IMG/VR virus record: IMGVR_UViG_3300049043_000184
Span: 1 to 47,638 of that record
Direction: 5' to 3' (one strand)
Length of the DNA: 47,638 bases
Origin: a virus
The position numbers and the translations under genes were made by a program. The notes under the pieces were generated by a model. It searched no databases and was not told the origin of the DNA. It saw only the letters and a program-made list of their open reading frames with translations. Position 1 is the first letter of the stretch. Each line of letters begins with the position of its first letter. Shown piece by piece: positions 39,682-46,570 of this stretch.

Positions 39682-40585
39682 GTGACCAATCAGACGCAGC
39701 GTACACAAGCAAATCCCCTGGTGTTGGGCACGTTTGCCACTACACGTTTGCGTCATTTACGCGGAACATTGGGTCCAAAGTACCAGGTGCAAACCAATGG
39801 TTATGGCGGTGGTACGTTTAATCATTGGTATCAGATTAATATTGCCGATCCTGCCTGGATCATTTTAAAAAAGGAGGGCCAAGACCTAAATATATTCAAG
39901 TTTCTGCGTATGATTTAAACAAGACGCCCATTCAGGGTGATCCGATTTTTGATGCTGATTCAATCCGAGACGGTTTGAATAGAGCTGGGGATGTTTATAT
40001 TCCGTACCTTGATACGGTCATGTCCACTGGGTCTGATCTTTACAACACCTTTGATCGTAGACGTCTTGATCTTGGTGATGATCGTTATTACCCCTTGGGT
40101 ACTGGAAGCTATCTTGTTTGCGTTTCGTCTACCCGTAATGAAACGCTTGATTATGAGTTGGGGGTTGTTGTTGAGTTCCCCCAACTGAAGTTTTTATCCA
40201 ATTAGAGGATGAAGATGTTCTTTCCATCCTTGCCACAGAAACAGCAATTGATGATACAAAAACCGTTATCATTTCTTCTCCTGTTTCTGTTAATACAACA
40301 ATTTCTTCTAATATTAATAAGCCAAACGGATTTACTGAAACATCTTGTACAATTAACTCCGGCATAACTGTTACTATTCTGAGCGGATCCACCTGGTTTA
40401 TTGGCGATCAAATCCCGTCTGACCAAGCCGATGAGTTTCAAGTTTTAGCTGAACCCGGGGACGATGCTTATTTTGATACGATCCACGATCATTCCTTGTC
40501 TGATTGGACACAGGCTTGGCAGGACGAACACGGGCCAAATACCGTTCTTCCAGGTATCTTTGATTCGTTGCTAAACAGGTTGTGA
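39682..40585 (+). CDS. probable virion structural protein, about 301 aa, two frameshifts
   Basis: Starts at GTG (MTNQTQRTQANPLVLGTF). One A is missing in the A run at 39866-39871 (restoring KKGGPRPKYIQVSAYDLN) and one C in the C run at 40178-40182 (restoring EFPPTEVFIQLEDEDV). The protein is beta-rich, with TISSNINKPNGFTETS and WFIGDQIPSDQADEF and a C-terminal helix ending LLNRL. Composition suggests a tail or baseplate-associated protein. It is one of few structural candidates in the window. Confidence 0.6.
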
Positions 40586-40703
40586 TTGAAAACTTAAAAA
40601 ATCTTTTGTATTTTATTTTCAAAACACAAAAGAAAACAAAATCATTAGAGTGTTATTGCAAGGAGCAACCTTGGGCGCCGAGCTGTAGAGTTTACGACAA
40701 CTG

Positions 40704-40931
40704 ATGAATAGTGGCAACATACAGACAACAACGGCACAAAAAGATTGGGATGACTTTTTTGCCGGATGGAATGATCCTCAAGATGCGCTTGAAACCTTGG
40801 ATTCATACGAAGAAAGGGTGCGTGTGGCTTGCGAGCTTAGCGGTCGGCAAATCAAAAAGACAGCTAAGCGATTGGATGAATCAAAGAAAGAAACGGTCCG
40901 TGTCACGGTTGAATTTGAATTTGACCGGTAG
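40704..40931 (+). CDS. hypothetical acidic protein, 75 aa
   Basis: MNSGNIQTTTAQKDWDDFFA; helical with a Lys-rich centre and a final strand RVTVEFEFDR. Overlaps the next frame. Unrecognised. Confidence 0.55.
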   Translation: MNSGNIQTTTAQKDWDDFFAGWNDPQDALETLDSYEERVRVACELSGRQIKKTAKRLDESKKETVRVTVEFEFDR

Positions 40932-41151
40932 GTTTGGTCCCAAGACACAAGCGATTGCTATACGGCAAGTTCGTCAGTGGGTTAATGAACTTCCTGCTGG
41001 TGATTCAATTTGCTTACGTTGTGAATCAGCGTTACCCGATAAGCAATTTCGTGTTTGGCAAAAGTGGTTTACAAAACACGAAGACTTGCGTTGGGAAATA
41101 TCAGAAGAACATAAATCTTTTTTCTTTTATAAGTCAAGGTTTGTAGAATAA
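40876..41151 (+). CDS. hypothetical protein, up to 91 aa
   Basis: Contains FGPKTQAIAIRQVRQWVNEL, then CLRCESALPDKQFRVWQKWF and WEISEEHKSFFFYKS. The start is uncertain: the ATG at 40876 lies inside the preceding gene, and a TTG near 40912 is also possible. The Cys pair and basic helix hint at nucleic acid binding. Unrecognised. Confidence 0.5.
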   Translation: MNQRKKRSVSRLNLNLTGRFGPKTQAIAIRQVRQWVNELPAGDSICLRCESALPDKQFRVWQKWFTKHEDLRWEISEEHKSFFFYKSRFVE

Positions 41152-41169
41152 AAGAAATGGATTATACCC

Positions 41170-41334
41170 ATGGAAAAAATTCGTGATTACTTAGAAGTTG
41201 CGTTGGCCATTCACGCCGCTGCTTCTGTCATCTGCGCTTTGACCCCCACGCTCAAGGACGATCAGTTCCTTGGTAAGGCTTATAAAGTGCTGGAGTTTCT
41301 TGCACTGAACATTGGTCGTGCAAAAGATCGCTGA
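41170..41334 (+). CDS. small holin-like membrane protein, 54 aa
   Basis: MEKIRDYLEVALAIHAAASV, continuing ICALTPTLKDDQFLGKAYKV and a C-terminal hydrophobic helix (LEFLALNIG). Two short hydrophobic helices around a charged turn resemble small cyanophage holin-like proteins. It is convergent with the endolysin gene. The lysis role is inferred. Confidence 0.55.
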   Translation: MEKIRDYLEVALAIHAAASVICALTPTLKDDQFLGKAYKVLEFLALNIGRAKDR

Positions 41335-41397
41335 TTAATTGGGCAACGCCTGAAACCAGAACGTTGTCCCTCCCTGTTTTTCTACCCAATCTCTTGT

Positions 41398-41437
41398 TGC
41401 GTAAGCCTGTTCCTTTGACAGGGTTGCGCATTTTTTT
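41398..41437 (+). terminator. Rho-independent terminator between convergent genes
   Basis: Two-part stem TGCG/CGCA and CCTGT/ACAGG, followed by seven T on the plus strand. It stops plus-strand transcription before the endolysin gene. Confidence 0.65.
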
Positions 41438-41494
41438 CGCCGTCAACTTCCCAGCACATATTCACCCTGATGCAGGGTTCTTTGTACTTTTTCA

Positions 41495-42517
41495 CTATGC
41501 GTAATCCCACCTCACGCGTGGTTTCCCAAGCCTCATTCCAAGATGCACAAATCCACGTTCAGCGCCATATCCAAGGGAATACGGCCAGTTCTTATCACAC
41601 CAATCTTGAACAACATGGACATCTACACCTTTGATATAAAAGTCAACGGCGCCCACATCAGGGCCAGAATATAAATGTTCTGAATTTTTTGCGCCACCAA
41701 CCGATTGGTTAACCTTTGGCGGACGGTTGCCACTTGTAATAATGATTGGTTTATTTCCAAATTGCGAACGTGCTTTTTCCAGGAAGCGGCAAATTTCTGT
41801 TGCTGTTTCGCATTGATATTGCTTGGTGAATCGCCGGGACTCTTCGTTGAGTGTCAGTTCGCCATAAGTAATGTGAGGAGTGATCTTGTAACTAAATGGG
41901 CTCCAGGGGGTAAACTTTTGTGCTTGTTCAGGATCCGTTGGTTTGACCGGTGCGCCACTACTGCCTAGCTTTTGATCCATGATTTGGATCAGTTTGGTGC
42001 TGTAGTTGGGATCAGTGGCGTATCCTTCTTTTGTTAAAAGCTGTGCGCATTCATTTCTGCTGTTGGCACGATTGACACCCTTGTATCCTTGGTAGTCCTT
42101 GTACCAACGCTTTACTAAATAATCTACGCATTCATATAGATCGGCAAAACATTTGAACCAGGCTCCAACTGTGACTTCTTTGCCGTTATAAACTTCTTTT
42201 GTTTGGACAAGACAACCGCTTCCCTGCAAGCCTTTGATGCCAAAGTAATTGTGGTTGCAAGATGTGGCGACGCCCCAGCCACTTTCTAATGCCCATTGAG
42301 CCGCCAAGACTTCAGGGTATTTTGCGCCGGCTTTTGTTGCGGCGGCAATTACACCTTCCCAGTCATTATTAAATTCTTCTTTTGGAGCCTCTCGATATTT
42401 ATTTGCAAAGGTCTCCAAGATTTCCAGGGGAATGGTATCTTGCAACCATTTCCAGGCTTCTGATTGATGTGGCAATTCTTTAAAGTGTTTTGCCGCATCT
42501 TTTAATTGGATGGACAT
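41495..42517 (-). CDS. two-domain endolysin: glucosaminidase and M15 peptidase
   Basis: 340 aa. Residues 50-165 form a GH73-like glucosaminidase domain (LAAQWALESGWG with the catalytic Glu, then NHNYFGIKG and FKCFADLYECVDYL). Residues about 215-340 form a peptidase M15 domain with TSGNRPPKVNQSVGGAKNS, EHLYSGPDVGAVDF and GFVHLGMR, whose His and Asp bind zinc. It would cut both glycan and peptide bonds of the host cell wall at lysis. Gram-negative endolysins are usually single-domain. Confidence 0.85.
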   Translation of the reverse strand: MSIQLKDAAKHFKELPHQSEAWKWLQDTIPLEILETFANKYREAPKEEFNNDWEGVIAAATKAGAKYPEVLAAQWALESGWGVATSCNHNYFGIKGLQGSGCLVQTKEVYNGKEVTVGAWFKCFADLYECVDYLVKRWYKDYQGYKGVNRANSRNECAQLLTKEGYATDPNYSTKLIQIMDQKLGSSGAPVKPTDPEQAQKFTPWSPFSYKITPHITYGELTLNEESRRFTKQYQCETATEICRFLEKARSQFGNKPIIITSGNRPPKVNQSVGGAKNSEHLYSGPDVGAVDFYIKGVDVHVVQDWCDKNWPYSLGYGAERGFVHLGMRLGKPRVRWDYA

Positions 42518-42519
42518 GT

Positions 42520-42547
42520 GCCTAAAGCTGATAATCCAACTTTAGGC
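42520..42547 (-). promoter_or_regulatory. Hairpin upstream of endolysin
   Basis: Perfect 8-bp stem GCCTAAAG/CTTTAGGC with a 12-base loop, ending 3 bases before the endolysin start codon on the minus strand. No T-run; it may limit early endolysin translation. Confidence 0.4.
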
Positions 42548-42560
42548 CAAGTCAACTAAA

Positions 42561-42752
42561 TCAAACGTTAGCTGCACGCTCAGCGGCTAGCTCGTCTTCC
42601 GAAACGGGTGTTTCTTCCGGAGCAAATTCAAGAGTATCTACAAGTTGGCCAATCAAACCAGCGGAATAGCCAATCAGATTGCCGTCGCCTGTAGCACGAG
42701 CGGAACCAAATGAATTGATGGCCGAGATCAGCTCAGACTTTTTGCAAGCCAT
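42561..42752 (-). CDS. hypothetical protein, 63 aa
   Basis: MACKKSELISAINSFGSARA, then GNLIGYSAGLIGQLVDTLEF and an acidic end. The pattern is one I recall from small cyanophage proteins near structural genes, with no known role. Confidence 0.65.
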   Translation of the reverse strand: MACKKSELISAINSFGSARATGDGNLIGYSAGLIGQLVDTLEFAPEETPVSEDELAAERAANV

Positions 42753-42786
42753 AACGAAGCAATAACTTCAAAAAGTATAACAAAGA

Positions 42787-43111
42787 TCACCAAGGTACGC
42801 CAGCAGAAGAAGTCGGGTGAATCTTGGTCTGAATTTGATTATGCAGTGCTTCTTCAATGGTAACCACTTGATCAACGCCAAGAGCAGCTAACACCCAATT
42901 AACAACCTGTTCTTTGGTCAAGCTGGAGAACGGGGTAAAAGAAGCTGGGTCGGGCTCACCTAAACCAACGCTGCCGTAGCAACCGGCGCTTTCACCGTCT
43001 TCTGTTCAGAGAAGCCGTCCAGTGAACAGTGTAAACGGCGCCATCGGGACAAGTGTCACCATCGGGCAGGTGACGCTCCATGTTGGCAATATCCCAGGAA
43101 ACTTGAGACAT
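42787..43111 (-). CDS. DUF7936-like phage protein, about 107 aa, one frameshift
   Basis: MSQVSWDIANMERHLPDGD, then TVHWTASL; one extra base near 43011 interrupts it before TEDGESAG-like CYGSVGLGEPDP, then SSLTKEQVVNWVLAAL and a tail ending AGVPW. The layout (beta sandwich, then a V-x-W helix, then GxPW) is common next to tail genes in marine phages. Confidence 0.65.
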
Positions 43112-43134
43112 AACAAAAAATATTTTCTCCTATT

Positions 43135-43989
43135 CTACAACTCTGGCATGTCATATTCTTTGGTTGTGTTGCAGTAATGTTTGAAAATAATTTCTGACGT
43201 ATTCCCGGCCCATAAAGCTACTTGAGGTACGGGAATACCAGCTTTAATCCAACGGCTAATTGCCGTATGCCTACAGTCGTAAGGACGATACATATGAGAA
43301 ATTAATTCGGCTTTGTGGAGCGGCTGTAATTTTTTACGAAAGTAACTTTGAAACGCAAGACGATCCCAAGGGAATATGTATTCTTGCTCCTGCGGAAGTT
43401 TTGTTAGTATTTCCTGACATTTATTGTTCAGCGGTACCCATCTTTTCTTATTGGTTTTGGTGCTATTTTTCAAGCCGTGTGTCAACGTCCAGTTTGAATG
43501 GACCAGGATTTTATTATCTTTAATGTCATCCCAACGTAATGCCCTAACTTCTCCTGTACGCATAGCAGTTTGAATCATGAATTCCGTATACCAAGCCCAA
43601 TTAACTTTTTTGTAAGTCAGCTTTGCTTCCAAAGCGGCAAGCACCAACCCCACTTCATTTCTTGGGATGACAATAATTTCTTCATCCCTTTGAGGAGCCT
43701 TTGGCATTTTGAAACTTGCCAGGGGATTCTTGTCTAGATAGCCCACATCCTCCTGTGCAGCCCACCTAAACATTGTTTTGGTATACATGGCCACGCGCCT
43801 GGAAGAAAGCACTGGCTTTTCTCCCAGCACCCAGATCATGATTTTTCTGGCTTCATTAAAATCTTGAATTGGGCAGCGGGCTAACCACTTACCAACTTGC
43901 TTGTAGTCTGAATCAAGACTGGTGGGACACAAGGAAATAGAACGCTCCTCCATGAAGGCGTCCCATAGTTCCGTCAAGGTGGTTGGCAT
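43135..43989 (-). CDS. int: tyrosine recombinase (phage integrase)
   Basis: 284 aa. Start MPTTLTELWDAFMEE. The catalytic residues are in place: Arg in MRTGEVRALRW, Lys in STKTNKKRWVPL, His-x-x-Arg in RPYDCRHTAISRW, His in FKHYC and the nucleophile Tyr just after (in KEYDMPEL or KHYC). The N-terminal SAM-like core-binding domain spans residues 1-100. It would mediate site-specific integration; the attachment site was not identified. Confidence 0.88.
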   Translation of the reverse strand: MPTTLTELWDAFMEERSISLCPTSLDSDYKQVGKWLARCPIQDFNEARKIMIWVLGEKPVLSSRRVAMYTKTMFRWAAQEDVGYLDKNPLASFKMPKAPQRDEEIIVIPRNEVGLVLAALEAKLTYKKVNWAWYTEFMIQTAMRTGEVRALRWDDIKDNKILVHSNWTLTHGLKNSTKTNKKRWVPLNNKCQEILTKLPQEQEYIFPWDRLAFQSYFRKKLQPLHKAELISHMYRPYDCRHTAISRWIKAGIPVPQVALWAGNTSEIIFKHYCNTTKEYDMPEL

Positions 43990-44067
43990 GAGTTGAAATG
44001 GTTGCGAGGGTGGCACACTAATGCACCACCCGACGCATGTCAACACCAGCGCCAGAGTTGAAGGTGA

Positions 44068-44286
44068 CTAAGGGGTTCTGCCAATTGATCTTTGGTCAGC
44101 AAGAAAGTCTTCCCAGCCTCTTCCTGAGATGTACTCAAGATGATGAGGTTTCATCGTTTGCTTTGCGCGAGGGTAGTCAGGCGGGATGTCCCAGACTGCG
44201 TGAAGCTTCACGAAGTTGCCGTTGCCGTCGCTTTCCACGTCGTAGGTGGGCGAGAAGTCGTTTGGAGTCCAGAGAACTCTTGGCAT
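44068..44286 (-). CDS. hypothetical protein, 72 aa
   Basis: MPRVLWTPNDFSPTYDVES, then GNFVKLHAVWDIPPDYPR and HHLEYISGRGWEDFLAD. A small beta/alpha protein of unknown role between the integrase and the retroelement. Unrecognised. Confidence 0.5.
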   Translation of the reverse strand: MPRVLWTPNDFSPTYDVESDGNGNFVKLHAVWDIPPDYPRAKQTMKPHHLEYISGRGWEDFLADQRSIGRTP

Positions 44287-44346
44287 GGTTTTAGTGGAAG
44301 CGACTTAATCTGAGCAGTGCTTCATCAGCCTGAGCGAGTCAAGTCA

Positions 44347-44519
44347 TCAGTCGATGAAGGCTTCCAGCTCTTCATCGGCGTATCGAACTGACTTTGGTGT
44401 AATGGGACCTTCTTTGTCGTCGGCTGAATAGACTTCTTCCGTTGACTCTCGGCAGCAATGCCGCTGAGTGGGTTTGTGTCTGCTGCCGCAATGTCAGAGA
44501 GGTAATCTTGTTCGGTCAT
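44347..44519 (-). CDS. hypothetical acidic protein, about 57 aa, one frameshift
   Basis: MTEQDYLSDIAAADTNPLSG, then IAAES; a one-base shift near 44445 continues TEEVYSADDKEGPITPK and VRYADEELEAFID, acidic throughout. The uncorrected frame ends at 44325 with a basic, less protein-like tail. Small tail-chaperone-like acidic proteins look similar; no firm family. Confidence 0.45.
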
Positions 44520-44647
44520 GGTTTCTAGGGAACTGTGGCCATGGGGCAGGAGGCGCAAACTCGCTGCCCTACCACATTACAGCAAAAGGCAACCATCCGG
44601 GATTTCGATAGTTGCCCCACGCCTCGAAACGAGTAGGACTTCTGGGC

Positions 44648-44896
44648 TTAGGCCAAAGTTTGCTCGATTGCCTTGCGGTTCGCAAACCCCCAAGCTGCGG
44701 CAGCACCAGCGTTCCATTCCCGGCGGATCACAGGCGCGACATAGCCCTCGTCACCTTCTTGCAGGGTGCGGTCGTAGCCCTCGGGATAGACGGCATCGTC
44801 AAAGGTCACGTAGTCGTTGAGCAGCCCGGTTAAAAACGCGGATTGCTCTTGGCTGCTGGTTGCTGCCTGCAGGTCTTCAATGGTGTTGATCAGCAT
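44648..44896 (-). CDS. hypothetical protein downstream of the DGR reverse transcriptase, 82 aa
   Basis: MLINTIEDLQAATSSQEQSA, then LLNDYVTFDDAVYPEGYDR and YVAPVIRREWNAGAAAAWG. The ATG overlaps the RT stop (ATGCTGA), so it is translationally coupled to the RT. It may be a DGR accessory or an unrelated tail-region gene; no family recognised. Confidence 0.6.
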   Translation of the reverse strand: MLINTIEDLQAATSSQEQSAFLTGLLNDYVTFDDAVYPEGYDRTLQEGDEGYVAPVIRREWNAGAAAAWGFANRKAIEQTLA

Positions 44897-45864
44897 GGGG
44901 AAGCAAGGCCCATGTGGGCCAATCCGTTCTGACCATCAGCATGGCGCACATGGCCCATCCAGGCAATTTGACAGGAGCGCCAACCCTCATAGTCCTCGTG
45001 CGCCAGGAGCAGCCGTAATTTGCGGCGTTGCCGAATCATGCTCTGACGCTTGATCAGCTTGAATTTGCGGCGGATGCGAAAGCCGCAAAAGGTAACGCCG
45101 CGCTCCACTGGGCCCAGGCTCCATTTGCCAATGCGCTGGCCCATCTCTAAATCCACAAACGCGCAAATTTCATCCTTTAAGGCCAAGCCGTCAGCCTTGT
45201 TTGCCACAATGATTACTGCATCGTCCATGTAGCGGACAAAGTTGCCAATCCCTTTGGCTGCAATAAAGCGATCCAGCTTGCCGCCCCAATAGTTGGCAAA
45301 GGTCTGACTGGTCAATGCTCCAATCGGCACGCCTTTTGATTGGACTGACAAAACCTGCTCAATCAGCAGCAGCGTTCGTCGGCATGTGATTTTTTTGCCC
45401 AGATGATTCAGCAGTAGGTCCTGAGGAATTGACGGAAAGAACTTGCTAAAATCCACGTGAAGCACCCAGGCGTCTGGGTTTTGGCGCATCAGCTGTTGCA
45501 TCCGCGTTACGCATTTGTGTGTGCCAAGACCAACCCGGCAGGCAAAGACCTGGGGCATCATGGCGGCATCAAGGATGGGGCCGACCACTTGAATCAAGGC
45601 GTGATGAAGCACGCGGTCGCGGAAGCTCTGACACGCAATCGTCCGCTTTTTAGGGTCAATGATGTCAAACTGAAGCTGTGCATCAGGCCGCCACGCGCCT
45701 TCAATAAGACGAAGCTGCAGCTGCCGAAGATTGGCCAGCGCGTATTCCTTAAAACGCAAGTAGGAACTGCTGTAGGTTTTACCTCGCCGGGCTTCTGCGT
45801 AAGCCGTCAGCAGGTTTTCCCAGGCGTAAATCTGCTGGTAAAGATTGCGAAACTTCTGGCCCAT
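44890..45864 (-). CDS. DGR reverse transcriptase
   Basis: 324 aa, the usual size for DGR RTs. Motifs: FRDRVLHHAL (region 2), LHVDFSKFFPSI (motif A, first Asp), KGVPIGALTSQTFANYW (the DGR-type motif 4 with SQ), FVRYMDDAVII (YMDD active site), then a C-terminal thumb with CGFRIRRKFKLI. It copies the TR RNA with errors at adenines, and the cDNA replaces VR. It lies downstream of TR in the canonical order target-avd-TR-RT. Confidence 0.95.
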   Translation of the reverse strand: MGQKFRNLYQQIYAWENLLTAYAEARRGKTYSSSYLRFKEYALANLRQLQLRLIEGAWRPDAQLQFDIIDPKKRTIACQSFRDRVLHHALIQVVGPILDAAMMPQVFACRVGLGTHKCVTRMQQLMRQNPDAWVLHVDFSKFFPSIPQDLLLNHLGKKITCRRTLLLIEQVLSVQSKGVPIGALTSQTFANYWGGKLDRFIAAKGIGNFVRYMDDAVIIVANKADGLALKDEICAFVDLEMGQRIGKWSLGPVERGVTFCGFRIRRKFKLIKRQSMIRQRRKLRLLLAHEDYEGWRSCQIAWMGHVRHADGQNGLAHMGLASPC

Positions 45865-46019
45865 TGGAAGGTAGCGGCAGGTTTCGATGGACTACTCCCT
45901 GCCATTGCCACCACTCGGCCCTGAGTTTGCCGAAGCTGGTCTTGATGGCTGGCACCTGGTAGGCACCGGCCTGCTGCCCCGTAGAAACAGCAGAGCGTGG
46001 TGGTGTTTGGCAGTGGCCA

Positions 46020-46126
46020 CGGCCGCAAAACGCGCCCCAATGTTGTTGTTGGAGTTCCAGGGAGTGTTGTTCCAGTTGGCGTTACGTGAGCCGGAGTTGG
46101 CCCCGTTGTTCCAGTTGCCCCCCAGG
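46020..46126 (-). repeat. DGR template repeat (TR)
   Basis: 107 bases matching VR (46591-46697) without gaps. The sense strand has 28 adenines in the aligned part, mostly in AAC codons. Its translation would read GGNWNNGANSGS, then NANWNNTPWNSNNNIGARFA, the Asn-rich pattern of DGR templates. The final 21 bases are free of adenine and identical in VR. It lies between avd and the RT gene. Confidence 0.95.
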
Positions 46127-46141
46127 ATGACGGCGCTCCCA

Positions 46142-46546
46142 TCAAGACCGCTCACACCTTGGCACCTTTTTGTGCTCTTGCAGCCGCTTAATCCAGCTGC
46201 CGAGCATGGCGCCAACCTCACCCACCAGGGCCTGACTGGTCTCCAGCTGGTGCTCGGTCATCAGCTTGCGCTTGTGATGCACCATGAAGCGCAGCAGCAA
46301 CCGCAGCTGGCCCAGGCTGCCATCGAGCACGTAGCAGCGGCTGAGCTGGTTGGCCTTGATGGCGTCGTTGAGGTGCTCGGCCACCAAGAAAAGCTGGCGG
46401 ATGAACAGCTCGCGGAAGGTGCCGTGCTTGCGGGGAATGGTTTGAGCGAGCGGGTAGAGGTAGTCGATCACCCGCTCGTACTTCTCGACCATGTAGAGGC
46501 CATGAGCCTCCTTGGAAGGGTCCGCAGAGGCTCGCTTGCTGGTCAT
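46142..46546 (-). CDS. avd: DGR accessory variability determinant (Avd)
   Basis: 134 aa. The core resembles the pentameric four-helix-bundle Avd: KYERVIDYLYPLAQTIPRKH, then FRELFIRQLFLVAEHLNDAI, then RCYVLDGSLGQLRLLLRFM and VGEVGAMLGSWIKRLQEHK. It is basic, as expected for a protein that binds TR RNA and partners with the RT. Only 15 bases separate its stop from TR. The first in-frame ATG (MTSKRASADP) may be upstream of the true start at MVEKYERV. Confidence 0.9.
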   Translation of the reverse strand: MTSKRASADPSKEAHGLYMVEKYERVIDYLYPLAQTIPRKHGTFRELFIRQLFLVAEHLNDAIKANQLSRCYVLDGSLGQLRLLLRFMVHHKRKLMTEHQLETSQALVGEVGAMLGSWIKRLQEHKKVPRCERS

Positions 46547-46554
46547 TGGCAGTC

Positions 46555-46568
46555 GGCGCTGTCGCGCC
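46555..46568 (-). promoter_or_regulatory. DGR post-VR hairpin
   Basis: On the minus strand GGCGC-GACA-GCGCC: a perfect 5-bp G/C stem with a GACA tetraloop, 23 bases beyond the 3' end of VR and between the target stop codon and avd. In BPP-1 a hairpin in this position stimulates cDNA homing to VR. Confidence 0.75.
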
Positions 46569-46570
46569 TC

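Noticed and set aside
43135-44067. Attachment site (attP) beside the integrase
   Set aside because: No tRNA 3' end or strong direct repeat is visible near int; the 38501 inverted repeat and both tRNAs are too distant to claim.
45457-45924. Plus-strand frame opposite the reverse transcriptase
   Set aside because: Antisense to clear RT motifs, with no protein-like features.
45892-46221. Minus-strand frame reading through TR (Asn-rich peptide)
   Set aside because: TR is a noncoding template; the Asn-rich translation only mirrors the target gene.
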